A stretch of DNA of 51,765 nucleotides from contig NZ_JABWDV010000311.1 in assembly GCF_013362995.1 (NCBI RefSeq), positions 1 through 51,765 of the forward strand, read 5' to 3'. How positions within the stretch are numbered: position 1 is the first letter of the stretch; every line of letters starts with the position of its first letter. The notes beneath the pieces were generated by a model. It was given only the letters and a program-made list of their open reading frames with translations, searched no databases and was not told the DNA's origin. The translations under genes were made by a program, and so were the position numbers. Shown piece after piece: positions 25,607 through 38,568 of the stretch. This stretch comes from Streptomyces sp. TRM64462 (GTDB taxonomy: Bacteria; Actinomycetota; Actinomycetes; Streptomycetales; Streptomycetaceae).

Positions 25607-28600
25607 TTGGCCGCCTCGCGCAACGCCTCGACCGCGAATACGAACAACGGCGCAAGCACCGCCCCGCTGCGCATCTCCTTTGCAAAGATCAAGGAGCCCC
25701 TCGAGGTTCCGAACCTCCTCGCGCTGCAGACCGAGAGCTTTGACTGGCTGCTCGGCAACGCCGCGTGGAAGGCTCGTGTCGAGTCGGCTCTGGAGTCCGG
25801 ACAGGACGTTCCCACCAAGTCCGGTCTGGAGGAGATCTTCGAGGAGATCTCGCCGATCGAGGACTTCTCCGGGTCGATGTCGCTGACTTTCCGCGACCAC
25901 CGCTTCGAGCCCCCCAAGAACTCGATCGACGAGTGCAAGGAGCGCGACTTCACGTACGCCGCGCCGCTCTTCGTCACGGCCGAGTTCACCAACAACGAGA
26001 CCGGCGAGATCAAGTCCCAGACGGTCTTCATGGGCGACTTCCCGCTCATGACCAACAAGGGCACCTTCGTCATCAACGGCACCGAGCGTGTCGTGGTGTC
26101 GCAGCTCGTGCGCTCGCCGGGTGTCTACTTCGACTCCTCCATCGACAAGACGTCCGACAAGGACATCTACTCCGCCAAGATCATCCCGTCCCGGGGTGCC
26201 TGGCTGGAGATGGAGATCGACAAGCGCGACATGGTCGGTGTCCGTATCGACCGCAAGCGCAAGCAGTCCGTGACCGTCCTCCTCAAGGCGCTCGGCTGGA
26301 CGACCGAGCAGATCCTGCAGGAGTTCGGCGAGTACGAGTCGATGCGCGCCACCCTGGAGAAGGACCACACCCAGGGCCAGGACGACGCGCTCCTCGACAT
26401 CTACCGCAAGCTCCGTCCGGGCGAGCCCCCGACGCGTGAGGCCGCGCAGACGCTGCTCGAGAACTTGTACTTCAACCCGAAGCGCTACGACCTCGCGAAG
26501 GTCGGCCGCTACAAGGTCAACAAGAAGCTCGGTGCCGACGCGCCCCTCGACGCCGGTGTCCTGACCGTCGACGACATCATCGCGACGATCAAGTACCTGG
26601 TGCAGCTGCACGCCGGCGAGACCGAGACCGTCGGGTCGAACGGCTCCACGATCGTCGTCGAGACCGACGACATCGACCACTTCGGCAACCGCCGTCTGCG
26701 CAACGTCGGCGAACTCATCCAGAACCAGGTCCGCACGGGTCTGGCGCGGATGGAGCGCGTCGTGCGCGAGCGCATGACGACCCAGGACGTCGAGGCGATC
26801 ACGCCGCAGACCCTGATCAACATCCGGCCGGTCGTCGCCTCCATCAAGGAGTTCTTCGGCACCAGCCAGCTGTCGCAGTTCATGGACCAGAACAACCCGC
26901 TGTCCGGGCTGACGCACAAGCGTCGTCTGTCCGCGCTCGGCCCGGGTGGTCTGTCCCGTGAGCGGGCCGGCTTCGAGGTCCGAGACGTGCACCCGTCCCA
27001 CTACGGACGCATGTGCCCGATCGAGACCCCCGAAGGCCCGAACATCGGTCTGATCGGTTCGCTCGCCTCGTACGGCCGCGTCAACGCGTTCGGCTTCGTC
27101 GAGACGCCGTACCGCAAGGTCGTCGACGGCCAGGTCACCGACGAGGTGGACTACCTGACCGCCGACGAGGAGGACCGCTTCGTCATCGCGCAGGCCAACG
27201 CGCCGCTGACCGAGGACCTCCGGTTCGCCGAGGCCCGCGTCCTGGTCCGCCGCCGTGGCGGCGAGGTCGACTACATCGGCGGCGAGGACGTCGACTACAT
27301 GGACGTCTCGCCGCGCCAGATGGTGTCGGTCGCGACCGCCATGATCCCGTTCCTCGAGCACGACGACGCCAACCGTGCCCTCATGGGCGCGAACATGATG
27401 CGCCAGGCCGTTCCGCTCATCCAGGCGGAGGCCCCGCTCGTCGGCACCGGCATGGAGTACCGCTCCGCCGTCGACGCCGGCGACGTCGTCAAGGCCGAGA
27501 AGGACGGTGTGGTCCAGGAGCTCTCCGCGGACTACATCACCGTCGCCAACGACGACGGCACGTACATCACGTACCGCCTGGCCAAGTTCGCCCGCTCCAA
27601 CCAGGGCACCTCCGTCAACCAGAAGGTCATCGTCGCCGAGGGCGACCGGGTCGTCGAGGGCCAGGTCCTGGCCGACGGTCCGGCCACCCAGGAGGGCGAG
27701 ATGGCCCTCGGCAAGAACCTCCTCGTGGCGTTCATGCCGTGGGAGGGCCACAACTACGAGGACGCGATCATCCTGTCGCAGCGCCTCGTCCAGGACGACG
27801 TCCTCTCCTCGATCCACATCGAGGAGCACGAGGTCGACGCCCGTGACACCAAGCTGGGCCCCGAGGAGATCACCCGGGACATCCCGAACGTCTCCGAGGA
27901 GGTCCTCGCCGACCTCGACGAGCGCGGCATCATCCGCATCGGTGCCGAGGTCGTCGCCGGCGACATCCTGGTCGGCAAGGTCACCCCGAAGGGTGAGACC
28001 GAGCTGACGCCGGAGGAGCGCCTGCTCCGCGCGATCTTCGGTGAGAAGGCCCGTGAGGTCCGCGACACCTCGCTGAAGGTGCCGCACGGTGAGACCGGCA
28101 AGGTCATCGGCGTGCGCGTCTTCGACCGCGAGGAGGGCGACGAGCTGCCCCCGGGCGTGAACCAGCTGGTCCGCGTCTACGTGGCGCAGAAGCGCAAGAT
28201 CACCGACGGTGACAAGCTCGCCGGCCGCCACGGCAACAAGGGTGTCATCTCCAAGATCCTGCCGATCGAGGACATGCCGTTCCTGGAGGACGGCACCCCG
28301 GTCGACATCATCCTCAACCCGCTCGGCGTCCCGTCCCGAATGAACCCGGGACAGGTCCTGGAGATCCACCTCGGCTGGCTCGCCAGCCAGGGCTGGGACG
28401 TCTCCGGCCTCGCCGACGACTGGGCCAAGCGGCTCCAGAGCATCGGCGCCGACCAGGTCGAGCCCCGCACCAACGTCGCGACCCCGGTCTTCGACGGTGC
28501 CCGCGAGGACGAGTTGGCCGGTCTGCTGGAGAACACCCTCCCGAACCGCGACGGCGACCGTCTGATGCTGCCGTCCGGCAAGGCGCGTCTGTTCGACGGC

Positions 28601-29092
28601 CGCTCCGGCGAGCCGTTCCCGGACCCGATCTCCGTCGGGTACATGTACATCCTCAAGCTGCACCACCTGGTCGACGACAAGCTGCACGCCCGCTCGACCG
28701 GTCCGTACTCGATGATCACCCAGCAGCCGCTGGGTGGTAAGGCTCAGTTCGGTGGCCAGCGCTTCGGTGAGATGGAGGTGTGGGCGCTGGAGGCGTACGG
28801 CGCCGCTTACGCCCTCCAGGAGCTGCTGACCATCAAGTCCGACGATGTCACCGGCCGCGTGAAGGTCTACGAGGCCATCGTCAAGGGCGAGAACATCCCC
28901 GAGCCCGGCATCCCGGAGTCCTTCAAGGTGCTCATCAAGGAGATGCAGTCCCTGTGCCTCAACGTGGAGGTGCTGTCCTCGGACGGCATGTCCATCGAGA
29001 TGCGCGACACCGACGAGGACGTCTTCCGCGCTGCGGAGGAGCTCGGCATCGACCTGTCCCGGCGCGAGCCGAGCAGCGTCGAAGAGGTCTGA
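25607..29092 (+). CDS. rpoB: DNA-directed RNA polymerase beta subunit
   Basis: 1161 residues from a TTG start at 25607 (encoding [13 protein letters not shown]), with GGAAGGA at 25593-25599. The polymerase core beta subunit holds the rifampicin pocket: the segment [17 protein letters not shown] from residue 418, with D427, S433, H437 and S442 in their sensitive-type forms, so no common rifampicin-resistance change is seen. The flap and catalytic-side motifs [29 protein letters not shown] and the C-terminal [23 protein letters not shown] clamp anchor are present. The length equals the usual Streptomyces RpoB. Confidence 0.98.
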   Translation: MAASRNASTANTNNGASTAPLRISFAKIKEPLEVPNLLALQTESFDWLLGNAAWKARVESALESGQDVPTKSGLEEIFEEISPIEDFSGSMSLTFRDHRFEPPKNSIDECKERDFTYAAPLFVTAEFTNNETGEIKSQTVFMGDFPLMTNKGTFVINGTERVVVSQLVRSPGVYFDSSIDKTSDKDIYSAKIIPSRGAWLEMEIDKRDMVGVRIDRKRKQSVTVLLKALGWTTEQILQEFGEYESMRATLEKDHTQGQDDALLDIYRKLRPGEPPTREAAQTLLENLYFNPKRYDLAKVGRYKVNKKLGADAPLDAGVLTVDDIIATIKYLVQLHAGETETVGSNGSTIVVETDDIDHFGNRRLRNVGELIQNQVRTGLARMERVVRERMTTQDVEAITPQTLINIRPVVASIKEFFGTSQLSQFMDQNNPLSGLTHKRRLSALGPGGLSRERAGFEVRDVHPSHYGRMCPIETPEGPNIGLIGSLASYGRVNAFGFVETPYRKVVDGQVTDEVDYLTADEEDRFVIAQANAPLTEDLRFAEARVLVRRRGGEVDYIGGEDVDYMDVSPRQMVSVATAMIPFLEHDDANRALMGANMMRQAVPLIQAEAPLVGTGMEYRSAVDAGDVVKAEKDGVVQELSADYITVANDDGTYITYRLAKFARSNQGTSVNQKVIVAEGDRVVEGQVLADGPATQEGEMALGKNLLVAFMPWEGHNYEDAIILSQRLVQDDVLSSIHIEEHEVDARDTKLGPEEITRDIPNVSEEVLADLDERGIIRIGAEVVAGDILVGKVTPKGETELTPEERLLRAIFGEKAREVRDTSLKVPHGETGKVIGVRVFDREEGDELPPGVNQLVRVYVAQKRKITDGDKLAGRHGNKGVISKILPIEDMPFLEDGTPVDIILNPLGVPSRMNPGQVLEIHLGWLASQGWDVSGLADDWAKRLQSIGADQVEPRTNVATPVFDGAREDELAGLLENTLPNRDGDRLMLPSGKARLFDGRSGEPFPDPISVGYMYILKLHHLVDDKLHARSTGPYSMITQQPLGGKAQFGGQRFGEMEVWALEAYGAAYALQELLTIKSDDVTGRVKVYEAIVKGENIPEPGIPESFKVLIKEMQSLCLNVEVLSSDGMSIEMRDTDEDVFRAAEELGIDLSRREPSSVEEV

Positions 29093-29098
29093 CGGGTC

Positions 29099-29129
29099 GG
29101 CCGGCCGGACCCCAGCGGTCCGGCCGGCC
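29099..29129 (+). terminator. Hairpin between rpoB and rpoC
   Basis: A perfect 13-bp stem (29099-29111 with 29117-29129) lies just after the rpoB stop, without a U-tract. It more likely stabilises or partly attenuates the rpoBC message than ends it, because rpoC depends on read-through. Confidence 0.55.
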
Positions 29130-29189
29130 CCGCCCAGCGACCCGTACAGACCATTGATTGACACGAACCCTGAGAGGGATTGACGCATA

Positions 29190-33089
<3,900 letters not shown>

Positions 33090-33104
33090 GCGAGCAGCTG
33101 TCTG

Positions 33105-33141
33105 AAGGGCGGCACCCCGTCACATACGGGGTGCCGCCCTT
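33105..33141 (+). terminator. Terminator after rpoC
   Basis: A perfect 16-bp stem (33105-33120 with 33126-33141) closes on a five-base loop. It separates rpoBC from the converging tail operon and can also act on the minus strand, 11 bases past the stop of the last tail-region gene. Confidence 0.85.
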
Positions 33142-33151
33142 CGGCGTGTGG

Positions 33152-33412
33152 TCAGCCAAGCAGGGCCCGGTGGACGCGGTGGAGGGCGTGGACGCCGACG
33201 GTCAGGACCGGGGGGACGTCGACGGGCGGGACGCGGCGGGCCAGGGCCAGGGCGTCCACGGCTATCGCGTAGTCCTCGACGACCGACCGGGGCGTGTCCG
33301 GGGCGGTCGCGGCTGTGGCGTAGTCGGCCAGGACGTCGCCGTACTCGATGACGGCCAGCCGGATGTCGGTCTCCGTGGCGTCGGTCGTGAGGTGCGGGAC
33401 CTCGTGTGCCAT
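33152..33412 (-). CDS. Small hypothetical protein at the end of the tail/lysis cluster
   Basis: 86 residues, acidic first half (VPHLTTDATETDIRLAVIEYGDVLADYA) and a hydrophobic, His-containing second half (VLTVGVHALHRVHRALLG). I do not recognise a family. It lies downstream of the XhlA-like gene beyond a strong hairpin and behind a tandem repeat, so it may have its own promoter. The ATG at 33412 has a G-run (GGGGG) upstream as a possible ribosome binding site. It could be a lysis or immunity accessory, but nothing in the sequence proves this. Confidence 0.55.
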   Translation of the reverse strand: MAHEVPHLTTDATETDIRLAVIEYGDVLADYATAATAPDTPRSVVEDYAIAVDALALARRVPPVDVPPVLTVGVHALHRVHRALLG

Positions 33413-33433
33413 GACGTACCCCCGTAAGTCGTT

Positions 33434-33468
33434 TTCGCTGTTCGCTGTTCGCTGTTCGTTCTTCGCTG
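33434..33468. repeat. Tandem 7-bp repeat upstream of the 86-residue gene
   Basis: TTCGCTG occurs three times head to tail (33434-33454), followed by a changed unit (TTCGTTC) and a further exact copy (33462-33468). On the minus strand the unit is CAGCGAA, just upstream of the 86-residue gene. It could be an operator array or slippage. Confidence 0.7.
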
Positions 33469-33548
33469 CTTTGCTGATGAGTGCATTGTCCGCGCAGTGC
33501 GGACGGTGCGTCAGGTGGGCGTTGACGCTGTCTTGACGGGGAGTGGTT

Positions 33549-33582
33549 GCCGGGGTCCGGCAAACCGGTGCCGGACCCCGGC
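33549..33582 (-). terminator. Terminator of the main tail/lysis operon
   Basis: A perfect 14-bp stem (33549-33562 with 33569-33582) with a six-base loop sits 11 bases after the stop of the XhlA-like gene on the minus strand. It probably ends the long tail transcript, leaving the 86-residue gene outside. Confidence 0.75.
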
Positions 33583-33592
33583 GGGCGGCCGG

Positions 33593-33856
33593 TCAGCGGA
33601 GGGCCAGTTCCCAGAAGGCCACCGCCACGCCCACGCACGCCGTGACCGCGCCGATGCTGGCGAGCGGCCAGCGGGCCCGTTCCAGGGAGTCGAGGCGGGC
33701 CTCGTGGTCGGCGAGCTGGCGGTCGGTCTGGTCGCTGCGCTGCACCAGCAGCGCGAGCGAACCGTCGACCCGGGCGAACCCGGCTTCGAGGGTGCCGCGC
33801 AGGCGCTCCAGCTCCAGGGCGACCCCGACCGGGTCGTTCGGGTCGGTCTCGGTCAT
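33593..33856 (-). CDS. XhlA-like coiled-coil/transmembrane protein of the lysis cassette
   Basis: 87 residues: a long heptad-like helix (VALELERLRGTLEAGFARVD, then ALLVQRSDQTDRQLADHEARLDSLER) followed by one C-terminal membrane helix (ASIGAVTACVGVAVAFWELAL). This is the layout of the XhlA family, which is found next to phage holin and endolysin genes and helps with lysis. The ATG at 33856 overlaps the holin stop (ATGA). It is the last gene before the operon terminator. Confidence 0.72.
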   Translation of the reverse strand: MTETDPNDPVGVALELERLRGTLEAGFARVDGSLALLVQRSDQTDRQLADHEARLDSLERARWPLASIGAVTACVGVAVAFWELALR

Positions 33857-34092
33857 GGGCGGCTCCCGTGGTCGCGGCTGTCGGTACGCAGCCAGCCGGG
33901 CAGCAGGGTCTGCACGGCCGGCACGGCCATCACCCGGGTCAGCGCACCGGCGACGGCGAGCGCTGCGGCGACCCACGGGAGACTGGCCGGCAGACCCGCC
34001 GCGTCGACCAGGGCCGGCAGGGCGACGGCGAGGCCCACCGCGGTCTGGAGGACGGTACGTGCGGTGCGCTTGGCGGCTTCGGACAGGGGCAT
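33853..34092 (-). CDS. Putative phage holin (two membrane helices)
   Basis: 79 residues with a positively charged N-terminus (MPLSEAAKRTARTV) and two predicted membrane helices (about 14-33 and 38-58). The C-terminus is short and charged (WLRTDSRDHGSRP). Size, topology and position directly after the amidase gene are those of actinophage holins, which permeabilise the membrane and let the endolysin reach the wall. The stop overlaps the XhlA-like start. Sequence alone does not prove pore formation. Confidence 0.75.
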   Translation of the reverse strand: MPLSEAAKRTARTVLQTAVGLAVALPALVDAAGLPASLPWVAAALAVAGALTRVMAVPAVQTLLPGWLRTDSRDHGSRP

Positions 34093-34123
34093 GGGCCCTC
34101 CTTCGGGCGGGTGTGCGGGGCGG

Positions 34124-35062
34124 TCAGGCGGTGTACGGGACCTTGAGGGCGTTCCAGGAGGTGCGGCCCGGCCAGCCGTCGGCGTCGGCGCCGCGGAAGC
34201 CGAGCTTGCGCTGCCACGCCGCGTACGAGAGGCGGTCCGCCTCGCTCCAGCGCGGGCCCGGGCCGATCCGGTACGCCGAGCAGCCCTCGGCGACCAGCCG
34301 GCGGCCCATCGCGGTGACGATCGGGGAGCTGGGGCGGCTCTTGAAGAAGGCCGCGCCGGGGAACGGCTGGTAGCGGGGCTTGGGCTTGGGTTTGGCCGGC
34401 GTGGGGGTGGGGGTGGGCGTCGGCGTCGGCTTCGGCGGGGGTGTCGCCTTGTCCAGGCGGCCGGCGATCCGGGCGCGCAGGTCCGGCATGGCGAAGCCGC
34501 GCGGGTCGACCTTGTGGTCGGACCACTCGCGGTGCCCGATGACGCTCTTGGCGCCCCAGCCGTGGGCGCGGCAGAGCGCGGCGGACGCCCGTTCGACGGC
34601 CTCCAGCTGGGCGGCCGGCCAGGGGTCGATGCCGTCGCCGAGGTTCACGCACTCGAAGCCGTAGAAGCGGGCGTTGCCGTCGACCGCGCCCGCGCTGCCC
34701 TGGTGCTCGCGCGGGGCCGGGGGTTTCTCGCCGTACGACTCGTCGACGACGGCGCGCAGGACGTTCGGGTCGCCGCCGCCCGCGTGGTTGGCGCGGCCGC
34801 CGCCGACGAGGTGGACGGTGCCGTCCTTGGCGATCACGCCGTGGCAGAGCGGGCCGGGGAGCTGGGAGTAGCCGCGGTGGCAGAGGGAGACGGTGGAGCG
34901 GGTTCCGGTGCTGACGGTGTGGTGGATCATCACGCCGTTGACCGGGCCCCAGGCGCCGGTGTGGTTGCGGTGGTGGGTGCGCCAGCCGGGGTGCTCGACG
35001 ACGGTCACGCCTTCGGCGCGGAGGGCGGCGAGGAGTTGGGCGGGGGTGAGTGGGGTGGCCAT
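34124..35062 (-). CDS. Phage endolysin: N-acetylmuramoyl-L-alanine amidase with wall-binding domain
   Basis: 312 residues. The N-terminal amidase-2/PGRP domain (about 20-200) has zinc-ligand candidates H47 (GVMIHHTV), H177 and D186 (GHREWSDHKVDPRGF). A Pro-Thr/Pro-Lys linker (about 205-229) follows. The C-terminal domain (PFPGAAFF, then WSEADRLSYAAWQRKLGF, ADGWPGRTSWNALKVP) looks like the peptidoglycan-binding module of actinophage endolysins. No signal peptide is seen, so export depends on the holin next door. ATG 35062 is chosen because the upstream frame is proline/arginine noise. It cuts the MurNAc-L-Ala bond and would release cytoplasmic tail particles by lysis. Confidence 0.9.
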   Translation of the reverse strand: MATPLTPAQLLAALRAEGVTVVEHPGWRTHHRNHTGAWGPVNGVMIHHTVSTGTRSTVSLCHRGYSQLPGPLCHGVIAKDGTVHLVGGGRANHAGGGDPNVLRAVVDESYGEKPPAPREHQGSAGAVDGNARFYGFECVNLGDGIDPWPAAQLEAVERASAALCRAHGWGAKSVIGHREWSDHKVDPRGFAMPDLRARIAGRLDKATPPPKPTPTPTPTPTPAKPKPKPRYQPFPGAAFFKSRPSSPIVTAMGRRLVAEGCSAYRIGPGPRWSEADRLSYAAWQRKLGFRGADADGWPGRTSWNALKVPYTA

Positions 35063-35459
35063 GGGCGGGCTCCTGACTTGGGCGGGGGTGGAACGGGGGC
35101 CGCCCCGCGCCGGGCGGGCCGTGGCGTGGGCGCGGGGCGGACGGGTGTGCGGGGCGTGGCGGTGCGGGGCGTGGCGGGAGGCGGGACACGTCGGCCGTCG
35201 GGGGCTGGTGTGGGTTGGGCGGCTGCACGCCGGTGGTTCCGCTGTGCCCACCCGTTCCGCCCTGGGGGTACCCCCTGCACGAAGTGCTTGGGGGAGGAAC
35301 GCATGCCCACAGCGGAACGGGCGCGGGGCGGGCGCGGCGTCCGGTGGGAACGCGTACCCACAGCGGAACGCGCCCCGCGGCGGAATGCGGCCCTTGGCGG
35401 GACGTGCGCCCCGCGGCGGAGACGCGTGTCCGCAGCAGGACGGGGGCAGTGGGGCGCAG
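35063..35459. other. Non-coding gap with repeats upstream of the endolysin gene
   Basis: 397 bases without a supported gene. CACAGCGGAAC occurs twice directly (near 35312 and 35359) and once inverted (near 35238). A common Streptomyces intergenic palindrome lies at 35262-35296. It could hold a promoter that separates lysis genes from tail genes, but no clear -10/-35 pair was found. Confidence 0.5.
35262..35296. repeat. Streptomyces-type intergenic GGGGGTACCCCC hairpin
   Basis: The palindrome CTGGGGGTACCCCC (35262-35275) is joined to a second hairpin in which CCCCCTGCAC (35271-35280) pairs with GTGCTTGGGGG (35284-35294) around GAA. Sequences of this form are scattered between Streptomyces genes. 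It suggests this spacer is chromosomal in style and not phage-packed. Confidence 0.65.
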
Positions 35460-35630
35460 TCAGGGGGACGGGAAGGGGGAGGGGGCTGGGGGGAGGTGGA
35501 GTTCGCCGCCTGGTGGGGTGATGACTTCCTCCTCCGTGGGTGGCTGCTTCGGCTCCTCGGGCGTCGGCTCCGGTGGTGGCGCTTCTGTCGGTTCGGGCAT
35601 CGGGGTCTGGTCCTCCGGTTGTGCGGTCAT
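35460..35630 (-). CDS. Small proline/glutamate-rich tail-region protein
   Basis: 56 residues of low complexity (MTAQPEDQTPMPEPTEAPPPE...), with no folded domain. I include it because its ATG overlaps the stop of the spike-like gene (ATGA at 35630-35627), which is how neighbouring tail genes are coupled. Comparable small Pro-rich proteins occur near fibre genes of actinophages. Function unknown. Confidence 0.55.
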   Translation of the reverse strand: MTAQPEDQTPMPEPTEAPPPEPTPEEPKQPPTEEEVITPPGGELHLPPAPSPFPSP

Positions 35631-36340
35631 GACTGGCGGCCCTCCGCGAAGAGCGCGCCCACCGCCGCCGAGCCCGTGCCGGAGGTGCGGCGGCCCTCGA
35701 TGTAGAGGTTGCTCCAGCTGAACGTGGGCTGGCCGTGCGGCGCGACGATCAGCTGCGTGAACGCCGAGCCGGTCGCCGTCGCCGTCTCGCCGAGCTGCAG
35801 CGTGCTCCCGTCCGCCGCCAGGTACCGCACCCGCGCCTCGACCGTCGTGTCGGCGTCCGCCTGGACCCACAGCCCGACCGCGAGCCGCGGGTGCTGGAGG
35901 TACATGCCGCCCTGGAGCACCCGCGTCCAGACGGTCGACGTGACGGGTGTGGGCGCCGGGTACAGCGGGATCGGGACGTAGGGGCGGGCGAGGCCGCCGG
36001 TCACGGTGTCGTCCGCGACGACGATCTTCCCGAAGCGGTCCCATATGGTCAGCGCCTGTGTGTCGCCTCCGTAGATGCCGAAGGCCAGGCTGCCGTCCTC
36101 GCGGCGGATCAGGACGCCCTGCTGCGGGCTGCCGTCGGTGTGCGGCGTGATGCCGCCGATGTGCATGAGCGTGTCCCCGGTCTCGTCCTTCACCATCAGC
36201 CGCCCGCCGTCGGTGATGGTGACGTCGCCGCCGGAGATGGTGTTCAGCGCGGGCCGGGTGACGGCGGCCGTGGACAGCCGGTGGACCCGGCGCTGGAGTT
36301 CGCGGATGAGGTCGAGCAGGTCCTCGGGCAGTGCGGGCAT
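35627..36340 (-). CDS. Tail tip/spike-like structural protein
   Basis: 237 residues. A short N-terminal helix (PEDLLDLIRELQRRVHRLST) that could trimerise is followed by beta-rich sequence with the repeated phage-spike pattern GGDVTITDGGRLMVKDETGDTL, RREDGSLAFGIYGGD and DRFGKIVVADDT. The C-terminal 110 residues have a jelly-roll-like pattern (GLWVQADADTTVEARVRYL, FSWSNLYIEGRR) as in carbohydrate-binding or receptor-binding tips. The start overlaps the stop of the Tal-like gene by one base (TGATG). Role at the tip is inferred from position and pattern. Confidence 0.7.
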   Translation of the reverse strand: MPALPEDLLDLIRELQRRVHRLSTAAVTRPALNTISGGDVTITDGGRLMVKDETGDTLMHIGGITPHTDGSPQQGVLIRREDGSLAFGIYGGDTQALTIWDRFGKIVVADDTVTGGLARPYVPIPLYPAPTPVTSTVWTRVLQGGMYLQHPRLAVGLWVQADADTTVEARVRYLAADGSTLQLGETATATGSAFTQLIVAPHGQPTFSWSNLYIEGRRTSGTGSAAVGALFAEGRQS

Positions 36341-37473
36341 CAGCGGGCCTCCAGGAAGAGTTCGGCGGTCTCGGGGCGCCCGCGCTGGGGCGGGGTCACC
36401 TTGACCCCGATGACCCGGTAGCGGGCGTCGAGCCCCTCCGCGTACCACTCGTCGGTGATGCGCAGCCGTACCGTCCTGCCGAGCAGCATCGGCGGTACGG
36501 GGGCCCGGTCGTCGAGCCGGATCGTCACTGCGGGGATCACCACGGCCCCGCGGGCCTCGGCGAGTTCGGCGGCGGCCAGGGCGTCGAGCACGGGTACGGA
36601 GCTGACGGACGAGTGGTCGGACGACAGGTCGACGCGCGGCCAGCCGCCGTCGATCAGGTCCTGTGCCACGTGCTCGGCCGAGATGGCCGGGCGGCTCTCC
36701 TGGCTCTGGTCGCTGTTGGCGCTGGCGCCGCGCGCCCGCGAGGTGGTGCCGCCGCGGGTGGCGTCGCGCGGGAAGGAGTAGCTGAGCACCGGTCCCGGCC
36801 GGTCGAGTACGAGGTCGGTGCTGCCGGTGAACAGCTTGGGGTGGCCGAGGCGCAGCCGCTTCACACGCGCGCCGCTGACCGGGTCGCGGTAGACGGCGAT
36901 GTGGTGCTCGAAGCCGTTGTCGACCTCCGAGAGCTGCTTGAGGGCCTCGTCGAGGGGTGTCTCGTCGCCGTCCCGCCACACCATGTCGCGCAGCACGCCG
37001 GACGTCTCGGTGCCGGTGGTGACCTGGATGTCGCCGCCGTCGGCGGTCTGGATGTGCTGCCACAGCCGCCGGGCGATCTCCAGCTGGTCGAGGCCGGTGT
37101 ACGTCAGGTCGGCGCGGATACGGCGGCGCCCCGCGTACGAGTCGAACGTGGCCGCCTGGAGGGCGAGGGACAGCACGCCCTTGGCGTCGGCCTGGAGCGT
37201 GGACGTCCACAGGATGCCGCCCCACCACAGGTCGCCGCCGCGCTCCAGGTAGACGGCGGTCCTGCCCTCCTCGACGCGGCGGACCCGTTCGGCCATGGCC
37301 GCGTTGGGCACCGGGATCGTCCCGGACAGGGAGCCGGCCCGGCCGATGTAGTCGTCGAGCGAGACGTCGCGCAGCGGCAGCACGTCGATGGCCTGGTCGG
37401 TGCGCAGGTCGCAGAAGAGGACGCGGTACGGGCTGGTGGCGCCCGTCGTGGCCGTGGGGTTCGTCGGGCTCAT
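36340..37473 (-). CDS. Phage minor tail protein, Tal/tail-hub-like
   Basis: 377 residues. The N-terminal part (SPYRVLFCDLRTDQAIDVLPL; DVSLDDYIGRAGSLSGTIPVP; YLERGGDLWWGGILWTS) is the pattern of actinophage minor tail proteins that form the hub under the distal-tail protein. The central helical/beta region (YTGLDQLEIARRLWQHIQT; DEALKQLSEVDNGFEHHIAVY) fits the same gp27/Tal-type fold. The C-terminus, RYRVIGVKVTPPQRGRPETAELFLE, is typical of hub proteins. The start overlaps the stop of the preceding fibre gene (ATGA). No peptidase domain is visible, unlike many Tal proteins. Confidence 0.77.
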   Translation of the reverse strand: MSPTNPTATTGATSPYRVLFCDLRTDQAIDVLPLRDVSLDDYIGRAGSLSGTIPVPNAAMAERVRRVEEGRTAVYLERGGDLWWGGILWTSTLQADAKGVLSLALQAATFDSYAGRRRIRADLTYTGLDQLEIARRLWQHIQTADGGDIQVTTGTETSGVLRDMVWRDGDETPLDEALKQLSEVDNGFEHHIAVYRDPVSGARVKRLRLGHPKLFTGSTDLVLDRPGPVLSYSFPRDATRGGTTSRARGASANSDQSQESRPAISAEHVAQDLIDGGWPRVDLSSDHSSVSSVPVLDALAAAELAEARGAVVIPAVTIRLDDRAPVPPMLLGRTVRLRITDEWYAEGLDARYRVIGVKVTPPQRGRPETAELFLEAR

Positions 37474-38528
37474 GCGGCGGCCTCGTAGGTGGCGGTGCCG
37501 ATGATCGAGTCGCCGGCCGACCACGTCCACGGCGTCTTCGCGTCGGTGAGCCCGGTGAAGTCGACCGCGGTGGCGTTGGGCTTGCCGGAGCTGAGCTCCA
37601 GCTCGAAGAAGCCGGTGCTGGTGAGGCGCAGCCGGGCGACCGCGCGGTTGTTGGTGTCGGCGTTCAGCTCGGCGAAGCCGATGGCCTGGAAGGTGGCGGC
37701 GGCCTGGACCGGCAGCGTGAAGCGCCAGTTGTCGGCCGTGCTCCCGTTGCCGAACACGGTCGTGGTGCCGAAGACGAACCGGAAGGTGAAGTGGACGGTC
37801 GGGCCGTGCTGCACATACCGGGCCTCGACGACGGCGTTCCCGAACGAGGGGGTCGCCGCCCCGGTGGCGGTGGTCCACACGGGGGTCCAGTCCCGCCACT
37901 GCGGCACGGGCGGGTAGGCGGTCCAGGCGGTGCCGTTCCAGCGTTCGAGGCGGCCGCCGGCGTCGCGGTACTGGCCGGCGTACAGGCCGTCGAAGCCGAT
38001 GGCCGGCACGATGCCGCCGAGCGCGGCGGTCGGGTACCGCTTGTTGGCGACGGCGGTGGCCCAGTCGATGCCGCCGTTCCCGGCGGACGCGCCGGCCCGC
38101 ACGGTGATGTCGTACAGCGGGATCGCGCTGTCCGGCTTCGGCGGCGCGACGGGCGCGGCGGCCGGGGTGCCCTGGACGAGGCGGACGGCGGCGCCGGTGG
38201 TGCCGCTCCCGTCGTACGGGTGGTCCTCGACGTCCAGGACGACGCTGTCGATCCGCGGGTACGAGGGGTCGCCGTCGGCGACGGTCAGCGTCTCGGGTTC
38301 GGTGACGGCGACCAGGTACGCGCCCTGGTGGGCGGCGCCCTGGACGACGGCGCGGCCGGTGCCGACGGCGCACTGCATGGCGGAGACGCCGGTGAGGGCG
38401 AAGCCGCCGGGGACGATGCCCTGGCGGGAGGTGAGTTCGCCGTTCGGGGTGAGCAGCGCGGAGGTGGCCAGGCGGGTGTCCTCGCGGGTCTGGCCCGAAG
38501 GCAGCAGCCAGGCGGTACGTACGGTCAT
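37470..38528 (-). CDS. Tail fibre/receptor-binding protein A
   Basis: 352 residues, one of three paralogues sharing an N-terminal module of about 190 residues (SGQTREDTRL; YDGSGTTGAAV; GGIDWATAV). A stalk motif follows, YAGQYRDAGGRLERWNGTAW. Its own C-terminal knob (WTPVWTTATGAATPSFG; VEARYVQHGPTVHFTFRFVF; SAGDSIIGTATYEAAA) is the beta-sandwich often found on Streptomyces phage fibres. The stop overlaps the Tal-like gene start (ATGA). The C-terminus likely decides the target. MTV start at 38528. Confidence 0.76.
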   Translation of the reverse strand: MTVRTAWLLPSGQTREDTRLATSALLTPNGELTSRQGIVPGGFALTGVSAMQCAVGTGRAVVQGAAHQGAYLVAVTEPETLTVADGDPSYPRIDSVVLDVEDHPYDGSGTTGAAVRLVQGTPAAAPVAPPKPDSAIPLYDITVRAGASAGNGGIDWATAVANKRYPTAALGGIVPAIGFDGLYAGQYRDAGGRLERWNGTAWTAYPPVPQWRDWTPVWTTATGAATPSFGNAVVEARYVQHGPTVHFTFRFVFGTTTVFGNGSTADNWRFTLPVQAAATFQAIGFAELNADTNNRAVARLRLTSTGFFELELSSGKPNATAVDFTGLTDAKTPWTWSAGDSIIGTATYEAAA

Positions 38529-38568
38529 GGGTGACTCCAGACTCCAGGGGAGAGCGGGCGGGCCGGGT

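Noticed and set aside
25607..29092. Possible rifampicin-resistance change in rpoB
   Set aside because: All hotspot residues read (D427, S433, H437, S442) are the sensitive type.
34376..34450. CRISPR-like or satellite repeat in the endolysin gene
   Set aside because: It encodes the Pro-Thr/Pro-Lys linker in frame; there are no spacers.
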